Positions 57,694 through 64,000 of a DNA stretch of 64,000 nt are shown here, in pieces; within the stretch, counting starts at the first letter, position 1; each line of letters opens with the position of its first letter. This DNA comes from Amanita rubescens (taxonomy: Eukaryota > Basidiomycota > Agaricomycetes > Agaricales > Amanitaceae), in NCBI GenBank assembly GCA_015039365.1, contig WION01000026.1, positions 326,330 to 390,329 on the forward strand, in the 5' to 3' direction. A program made the position numbers and the translations under genes. The notes beneath the pieces were generated by a model. The model was not told where the DNA came from. It made no database searches and saw only the letters and a list, made by a program, of their open reading frames with translations.

Positions 57694-59814
57694 ATGTGGG
57701 CCACCAAGTGGCAGGTCCGAGGCCCCTCTCTTATTCTCTCTTATTCTCTCTTTAGCAATGTTTGATGCTTTTCCTCTGGCTCTCTTTGGCAATGTTTGGC
57801 ACTCAGTCTCTGGTCCCAAGTAGTAGACTAATGATATGTAACTATCAAATGTTGGATTTTCCAGGTGTTGGGACAATGAGTGGGTGAAGGCAATTTTGCA
57901 AGTTGAATACCAGCATATCTCTCACAATGGTCTCTGTCATCTGACTGTCTCTTCAGACTTCTGGAGTTTGTCTGTCCAAATAGATTAGAAGACATAGTAT
58001 CAAAAGCAAAGAGTAATGATGATATTCACCTTTGCCAACTGGCTGTAAATGAACAGCTACAGGTTCTGAGAGTTGAGAATCTACATGTTATGTGAGCTAC
58101 CATATACAACCAACACAATTAATACTATGCAGCTAGTACCATTTGTCATGGAAGTGAGTGGTATTGAGCTATATGGCTGTCACCAGACTCCTGTTTGCAT
58201 GAAAGGAGGGGCCCAATACTAGTGTTTTAAAGTCCGGTTAAAGGACCGGCAAAAAACCGGTAACCGGACCGGACCGGTATCGGTTGCAACCGAACCGCGG
58301 TTGCCGGTTTTGCCACCTACAGCCTCAAAACGGTTTCGGTCCGAGGATTTGGGCCAGATGTCAAAGACCGGTTGCAAAACCGGTTGCAACCGGTCTTTTT
58401 CGGCAACCGTTTGGAGGGTTAGAGGGGTGGATTGGCCAGTGGGTAGTCGGATGACGCTACTAAAATTAGAAGTTGCACTAATTTTAGCAACATCATCCGG
58501 GTTCCCATTTGTGCATCCACCTATGCAACCCCTTGTATTAATGTAATGACTGTCAGATCTCAAAAATTAACATATCTATTGCCTACAACATAGCCTCAAA
58601 CCCCTTAGAATAAGCTTAGTGCACTTATACAACATATCAATGACATTGCTTGATTTGCTTTAGTCTAATTTTAGCAAATGACATCACTTTAGCTAATTTT
58701 GGCAATGTCATCCAAGTGCTCATTTACGCATCCACCCATGCAGCCCCTTGTATTCCTTTAGTAACTGTCAGATCTTGAAAAATGACATATTCAATGCCCA
58801 CAACATAGCCTACTTTGGCATTTTAGGATGTCATCTACTTATATATTATTAAAATTCGATTTTTCACTATTACATAAGCGGTTTTGAGTGAAAACCGGTT
58901 GCGACCGGTTGCGCAGCCTGCTGGCAATGCTGCAAGACCGGTTTTCACCAGTTTTGGTCCGGTTGCACCCAAATGGGAAAGTCCGAAAAACCGGTCGGGG
59001 TCCGGTTGTGCCAAAAATAGCATGAAAAACCGGACCGAACCGGACTTTTAAACACTACCCAATAGGCTATAGAGTGGTCTGGGTGTAGAAGCAGGAGAGG
59101 TCAGGGAATGGCAGGGGTATACCCTTGATGATCCCTAAGTCCACTAGGACTCCGAGAGGTATTCAGAATACTTTGTCAGTGGAGAGGGAAGAGAGGTTGT
59201 CATGGAAGCGAGTGGTATTGAGCTGTAAGGCTGTCAGCAGATTCTTGTTTGCATGACAAGAGGGGCTCAATAGGTGGATGTAGAAGGAGGAGATACTTTG
59301 TCAGTGGAGAGGGAAGAGAGGTTGTCATGGAAGTGGGTGGTATTGAGTTATATGGCTGTTAGCAGACTTGTGTTTGCATGACAGGAGGGGCTCAATCAAA
59401 GGCTATGATAGAGCAGTGGTCTGGGGCGGCAATCAACTCAGTTTTATAAAGCAGTGTTTATTTTAATGAAATAAAAATATTCTGAATTACCTAGCAATGA
59501 GCAATGACCTGCCAGAGGCAGCAGGCAAGAAGTGGAAAAAACATGAGAAGTGATACATGTTGAAGGGAGTGAAAGGCATCATGATTCATGACATGTGTCA
59601 CAGCACCATTGTGTGCATAACCACATACAGCAATTAACTCCAACTTAAATAATAAAGGCCATATTATTAGGTTACCCTTCTAACAATACAAATATATAAA
59701 ACTGAGCTACTATTCATATCTCTTTATTTTCACTTATATTCCTCTATAGGTTATCATTAGGCTTTACCACTAATAAAGTCCAATATACAAGACTAAAATT
59801 ATCATTATGTTACC
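57694..59814. other. Non-coding element remnant hosting the second MITE
   Basis: Unrelated to copia, with no coding domain. A unit with GGAAGTGAGTGGTATTGAGC and TGTTTGCATGA...GAGGGGC(C/T)CAATA occurs three times (about 58144, 59196 and 59321); the last two are tandem with a 125-bp period, and the MITE copy 2 sits in the end of the first. Sequence at 59440-59814 is AT-rich. It may be part of a non-autonomous element inserted into the copia; its borders are unknown. Confidence 0.4.
58220..59057 (-). mobile_element. hAT-type MITE, copy 2, inverted
   Basis: Reverse complement of the element at 55702-56527 with very few differences. It is 12 bp longer because one AACCGGTTTTGC-type unit is repeated near 58376-58400. 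The flanks CCCAATAC (58212-58219) and CCCAATAG (59058-59065) form an 8-bp duplication with one mismatch at its last base. Same CCGGTT-rich ends, no coding capacity. Confidence 0.9.
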
Positions 59815-60072
59815 TGTTAGGAGGTGATCCCAGACACAATCACTAAGACACTCGAGAACGAAACACGAATGAGACAAGGAGACTTGATTGAGTCTATGGA
59901 CGACAGAAACAATCGTAAGGCTAAGGAATACATAGGTAGACTTCAGTATATATACTCTGACTCGTTATTCCCATGCCGTCGTCCCACGGAATCCTTAGGT
60001 AAGCGTGGGAACTTCTGGTAAATAAAAGAAAAGAAAAGAAAAGAAAAAGATAATGAAATATCGACCGTTACA
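59815..60072 (-). repeat. 3' LTR of the gypsy element
   Basis: On the minus strand it starts TGTAACGGTCG directly after the polypurine tract and ends CACCTCCTAACA, giving TGT...ACA ends and 258 bp. It contains an (AAAAG)n run (plus strand 60023-60047). The 5' partner is outside the window, so the far end is inferred from the terminal dinucleotides. Confidence 0.65.
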
Positions 60073-60634
60073 TCACCCCCTCTTCAAGATTCTCGTCCCG
60101 AGAATCATCATCGTCTTTCTCCACCATTTTTCGCATGTGTTTCCATTCCGCCCATTTCTTATTCATATTCGTCAGATACCCTTTGTCGAACTTCCCGTCT
60201 TCCCAACCGAACAATACCTTACGTACTGGTGGATCCGTATAATTGTGGTACCTCTGGAAAAACTTGGCGGGCATCGCCAACGGTCGGGGTGCACTTGGTT
60301 TCTTTCTATGAAACTCTTGGACCTTGCGATGAGCATTCTCGAGGTTGCCCGCTGGTTCCCAGGTCGCTTCTTCATTGGGATATCCTTTCCACTTCACCAG
60401 ATACTCTAACCTCCCCGTGCGTGTCCCCTTTTGCATTCTCTGTCGGCTGTCGATCACCTCCTCTACTTCAAACTCCTCATCCTTCTTGGTGTGATCTTCT
60501 TCTTTCCTCTTTTCCCATTCTCTCTCCTGCGCTCTTTGTTTGGGGAATTTGGCCGGTACGTGTGGTTTCAGTAGTGCTTCGTTGAAGACATTATAGATCT
60601 TCCACGATGCCAGTATCTTGACTCGATAGGCCGC
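60068..60634 (-). pseudogene. pol: Gypsy integrase tail and chromodomain
   Basis: 188 residues from the break point to the stop. YRVKILASWKIYNVFNEALL is the usual end of the gypsy integrase C-terminal region. The chromodomain follows (FEVEEVIDSRQ, LEYLVKWKGY, EEATWEPAGNL), a module that can direct integration to modified histones in chromoviruses. The stop overlaps the first bases of the LTR. Separated from the rest of integrase by the insertion at 60635-62648. Confidence 0.88.
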
Positions 60635-61018
60635 TGTAACGGATGGAATCCTGTTACAGTGTGCAGCATGCTCTGAAGCCTTCCGAAGATGTCCTCCGCC
60701 ATCCACCTTCGATCCGCTTTCCGTCTTCCGTCCGCTTCCGTCCGCTTTCGATCCGCTTTGATCCGCTCCGCTCCGACGCGCGGGAATTCGTCGGAGTACA
60801 TCGGATGCGCGGGAATATGTCGGATTATGTCGGACCACAAGCGCATGGTAAGCGCATGGTAGTTACTATAAGTACATGTCACATGTAGTCGTATAAATCA
60901 GCTACGAACGAGAATCGGAGTTCCCTTCCCCTCAGATCAGCCTTAGCTTAAGTCTGTGCACTATTGTGCATGGCACCTGCAGTGCTGGGTACAACCCAGA
61001 GCACATTGCAGTGTTTCA
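60635..61018 (+). repeat. 5' LTR of the non-coding LTR element
   Basis: 384 bp, identical to 62265-62648 except two bases near its end (GCACATTGCAG here, GCACTCTGCAG there). A TATA-like GTATAAATC lies near 60890. Confidence 0.92.
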
Positions 61019-61020
61019 AC

Positions 61021-61031
61021 TGGAGCCCACC
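61021..61031 (+). other. Primer-binding site matching tRNA-Lys
   Basis: TGGAGCCCACC is the exact reverse complement of GGTGGGCT+CCA, the 3' end of the mature tRNA-Lys encoded at 26697-26781 and 41194-41310. It starts two bases after the LTR, the usual place. Confidence 0.85.
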
Positions 61032-62264
61032 TTCGGCGCAAACTCGCAGTCCTTGTGTTGCTCGTCCGCGAGCATGAACGTTCTTTCTACCCCTACCAAG
61101 GCCTACGTTTCACTCCGCCTTCCATCCGCCACCATCCGCCGCCATCTGCTCCTCACACTGCTCTAGAGTCCGCTCCGACGCAGGCCGCCAATGCCATCCC
61201 CTCTTGCTGCCCAACTTGCTCGATCGCTCCGATTCTGCTCCACCTCCGCCGCTGTTCCATTCATTATGCATGCGGTCACTCCTTTAGCTCATCCGACACC
61301 TATACATGACCCTCTGCTGCCTCCGACGCTGCGCCTCATTTTTTTTTGCAGCTCTGCCTCATGTATCCGCCCTTCCGCCGCATGTTGACCATGCCTCATG
61401 TTTCCCCACACCCGCCAACCCTTATCCGACATGCTGCAGTCCACCAAATGCTGTCCACACTGCTCCGATGCCCGCCCCCTGGCCAGCATTGCTCCTCCTC
61501 CTCCTTCCGACGCCAACTGCAGCTCCGACGCTCCGATTTTTTTCTTTTCTTCCCAGGAATAGGCATGTGGCATCCGCCACATTGATGTTTTAGCTTATCT
61601 TGATTGCGATCACCTCAATTTGTCTTGCTCCGCTCCGATCGGCTCCGATCTGCCTCAATCCGATCCGACGCACATTTCTAAGGCCCACAGCTCCGCCGCA
61701 GTTTCGGAACCCTTTACCAGCCATTGACAGAACCTTTGCCATCGACATTCTTTAATACCGTATTGCGCCGACGGCGTCTCAGGAAACATCTTTATTAGCA
61801 GCCTCAATGCAAGGGGTCAGTGCTATTGATTGAATTACTGGGATGACCGCGATCGGGGGAGTTGCACCCCTCCTCGCCTTGCTTTGGTATGCTTATACCG
61901 ACGATTCCACTTCCGACGATTCCGCTCTTTACTGCCTCCGACTTTCTACCTCTGTCAATGATGTTCCGCCTCCACCCTCCGCCTACAGCTCCGACGCATC
62001 CGATTCCACTGCAATTGCACTGCTTGCCTTACGCCCATATGCAAACAAGCCATGATCCATCACTGAAACACCTGTCAACACCCCTTTCCTTGCTAAACGA
62101 CCGCTGACATCAATTCCGCCATGCTGCCTTCGGAACCAACACCTATCATCATTGAATTGCACTACCACGATACTCCGCCATGCTCCGCCATCATTTCTGC
62201 CTTGTCAAGCATCTCCACCTCTGGCTGCACTGACTGGAAGTCAGTATTCAAACTGGTGAGCGGA

Positions 62265-62648
62265 TGTAACGGATGGAATCCTGTTACAGTGTGCAGCATG
62301 CTCTGAAGCCTTCCGAAGATGTCCTCCGCCATCCACCTTCGATCCGCTTTCCGTCTTCCGTCCGCTTCCGTCCGCTTTCGATCCGCTTTGATCCGCTCCG
62401 CTCCGACGCGCGGGAATTCGTCGGAGTACATCGGATGCGCGGGAATATGTCGGATTATGTCGGACCACAAGCGCATGGTAAGCGCATGGTAGTTACTATA
62501 AGTACATGTCACATGTAGTCGTATAAATCAGCTACGAACGAGAATCGGAGTTCCCTTCCCCTCAGATCAGCCTTAGCTTAAGTCTGTGCACTATTGTGCA
62601 TGGCACCTGCAGTGCTGGGTACAACCCAGAGCACTCTGCAGTGTTTCA
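62265..62648 (+). repeat. 3' LTR of the non-coding LTR element
   Basis: Second 384-bp copy, preceded by a weak purine-rich stretch GGTGAGCGGA (62255-62264) that could be the polypurine tract. Ends next to the CCGC target duplication. Confidence 0.92.
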
Positions 62649-62652
62649 CCGC

Positions 62653-63141
62653 AGATCCCACCTTCTCGATTATTTCGTATGGCCCTACAAACTTCCCATC
62701 TAACTTCTTCGTCGTTCGTAATGAAGGTAGATTTTGAGCGCTAATGTAAACCTTATCGCCCTTTCGGTAGTCTCTCGTCGGTTGTTTCTTTTTATCATAT
62801 TGTTTTCGCATATTCTCCGCAGCTTGATTCAACCCTTTCCTAGCTTGGTCACATGCCTCCACTAACCTATCCACCCATTCGTCCACCGCTTGTACTTTCC
62901 TCTCCATCGTCAGTTCCAGTCCCTTCCTCGGATTGCGTCCATTGTTCAAGAAGAACGGGGAAAACCCGGTCGCCGAATGTACTCGATCGTTATGACAGAA
63001 TTGGGCTACTGCCAACCAATCACTCCAGTCATCCTGTTGATGGTTTACGAACATCGTCAAGAATTCTTTTACTTCTTGGTTCACTCTCTCCGTTTGTCCA
63101 TCAGTTTGAGGGTGATAAGCCGTTGAGGGATTTGCCTTGAT
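62653..63141 (-). pseudogene. pol: Gypsy integrase, C-terminal half
   Basis: After a nonsense codon the frame continues IKANPSTAYHPQTDGQTERV (with the catalytic Glu in TERVNQE), then the connector QYDKKKQPTRDYRKGDKVYI and LDGKFVGPYEIIEKVGSA, where the nested LTR element begins. It shares its frame with 63142-63987 and is separated from it only by one stop. Confidence 0.88.
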
Positions 63142-64000
63142 TCAAAGTACTTGGTACAGTTCCTTCATGAATTTCAACACAAATTGAGGTCCTCGATCGC
63201 TAATCACCTTTTCTGGTATTCCGTGTTCTCGAAAGACATGATCTCTGAATAGGACGGCTGTGCCTGCACTTGAAAGCGTGGTATTCGTCGGTATGAAATA
63301 GGCCTTTTTGGTAAATCGGTCTACTACTACCAATACGGCATTGAATCCTTTGGATTCAGGTAGTGGTCCGATCATGTCTACCGACACTACGCTCCATGGT
63401 CCTCGCGGCGTTTCGTGAGGATGAAGAGGAGCGGCTTTCTTTTGTCGATCCGGTTTCGTCGTCTGACACATTCTACAACTCCTCACATAATCCTCCACAT
63501 CTCTTCTCAGTCCCGGCCACCAATAATTACGCAACATCAACTCAACCGTCTTATCTATTCCCGAATGTCCCCATCTATGATGTTCTGCTATAAATTGTTC
63601 CCTTAATTTTCTAACTACTGGTACATATACCCTCTCGTGCCACGTCACTAATCCTCCTTCTCTCACTCGCCATCCGTCTTCTTTATTTTCTACCGCCTTT
63701 CTGATTTTTTCTTCCCATTGTCGGGGGCTTATTTTTCTCAATTCGTTTTCCATTTTATGTAAATCGTCTCCTTCCTCCCATACTCGTATAAAGACTTCCT
63801 CCTTCAGTAATGTCGTTCCCTCATTATCACTTTCCCCTTTGTCGTGATCCGCTCTTCTCAATAAGGCGTCTGCCTTCGTGTTGGTTTTTCCGGGTCGATG
63901 CTTCAAGACGAAGTTATATTCTTGTAAGTCTAATATCCATCTCGCTTGTCGCCGATTGATGTTCTGTGGTTTTCTGAAGTACGTCAAGTTTTGGTGATCG
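63142..64000 (-). pseudogene. pol: Gypsy RNase H end and integrase core
   Basis: At the window edge: the end of RNase H (TYFRKPQNINRRQARWILDL, LKHRPGKTNTKADAL). Then the HHCC finger (HHRWGHSGIDKTV...CRMCQTTK) and the integrase core with catalytic Asp residues in SVDMIGPLP and ISDRGPQF. The frame stops at a TGA directly before IKANPSTAYHP (LYQVL*), where a Gly codon GGA is expected: one substitution. Incomplete on the right because the window ends. Confidence 0.9.

Larger units (their letters stand above)
60635..62648 (+). mobile_element. Non-coding LTR element (TRIM/LARD-like) nested in gypsy
   Basis: Two 384-bp direct repeats (60635-61018 and 62265-62648) differ at only two positions, start TGTAACGG and end GTTTCA. 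They enclose 1246 bp with no retroelement protein. A primer-binding site follows the left LTR after two bases. The target duplication is 4 bp, CCGC (60631-60634 and 62649-62652); removal joins GSA and AYRVKIL of the gypsy integrase in frame. The interior is enriched in TCCGAC, ATCCGC and CTCCGA motifs. It must depend on proteins from another element. Confidence 0.92.
59815..64000 (-). mobile_element. Ty3/gypsy chromovirus, 3' half, interrupted
   Basis: Read on the minus strand from the right window edge: end of RNase H, HHCC zinc finger, integrase core, integrase C-terminus, [2.0-kb LTR element inserted], chromodomain, a purine-rich stretch GAAGAGGGGGTGA, then the 3' LTR (60072 to 59815). RT, protease, gag and the 5' LTR lie beyond the window. 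The copy has a nonsense codon in integrase and the nested insertion, so it is inactive. Confidence 0.92.

Noticed and set aside
60643..62518. Identical 81-codon ORFs at 60643-60888 and 62273-62518
   Set aside because: They lie within the two LTR copies of the non-coding element and are identical because the LTRs are. No protein family resembles them.

Overview
The window looks like nuclear DNA of a basidiomycete, most probably an Agaricomycete mushroom-forming fungus. The reasons are introns of about 50-60 nt with GT..AG borders, two DUF6534 membrane proteins (a family known mainly from Agaricomycetes), an NB-ARC/TPR NLR-like protein, intron-bearing nuclear tRNA genes, an iron-regulatory GATA factor of the Urbs1/SreA/Fep1 type, and Ty1/copia, Ty3/gypsy (chromodomain) and hAT elements. 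No species can be named from the sequence alone. Layout: 1-23994 is gene-poor and rearranged. It holds two copies of a roughly 2 kb segmental duplication (1-3470 and 13721-15775, the first interrupted by a decayed hAT element with a perfect 8-bp target duplication), a more diverged third fragment (16205-17330), a large NLR gene with 16 nearly identical TPR units (7815-11473, minus), decayed gene remains, a small five-exon gene (19351-20049) and two tandem arrays (70-bp units at 18060-18830, 35-bp units at 22387-23330). 23995-46046 is the ordinary gene-bearing core: a DUF6534 gene (minus), tRNA-Lys(CTT), ribosomal protein eL37, the GATA factor, a second DUF6534 gene (plus), a hypothetical gene, tRNA-Lys(TTT), a conserved fungal protein with a GC-AG intron, an Msn2/Seb1-like C2H2 factor and the COMPASS subunit WDR5/Swd3. 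46047-64000 is a transposon graveyard. It contains a foldback element, a copia element with an extra ORF ahead of gag (49218-57693) broken by a hAT MITE, a second MITE copy in inverted orientation, and a minus-strand gypsy chromovirus running off the right edge, itself broken by a 2.0-kb non-coding LTR element whose primer-binding site matches the 3' end of the tRNA-Lys genes found in this same window. Gene models were built by joining exons by eye from reading frame, splice signals and family knowledge. For eL37, WDR5, the two DUF6534 genes, the GATA factor, the C2H2 factor, the 41425 gene and the NLR, the joined lengths are exact multiples of three and end at a stop. The two DUF6534 models support each other through eight identical exon lengths. 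No operons exist here; gene order says little about shared function, although the GATA factor, the C2H2 factor and WDR5 are all transcriptional or chromatin regulators.
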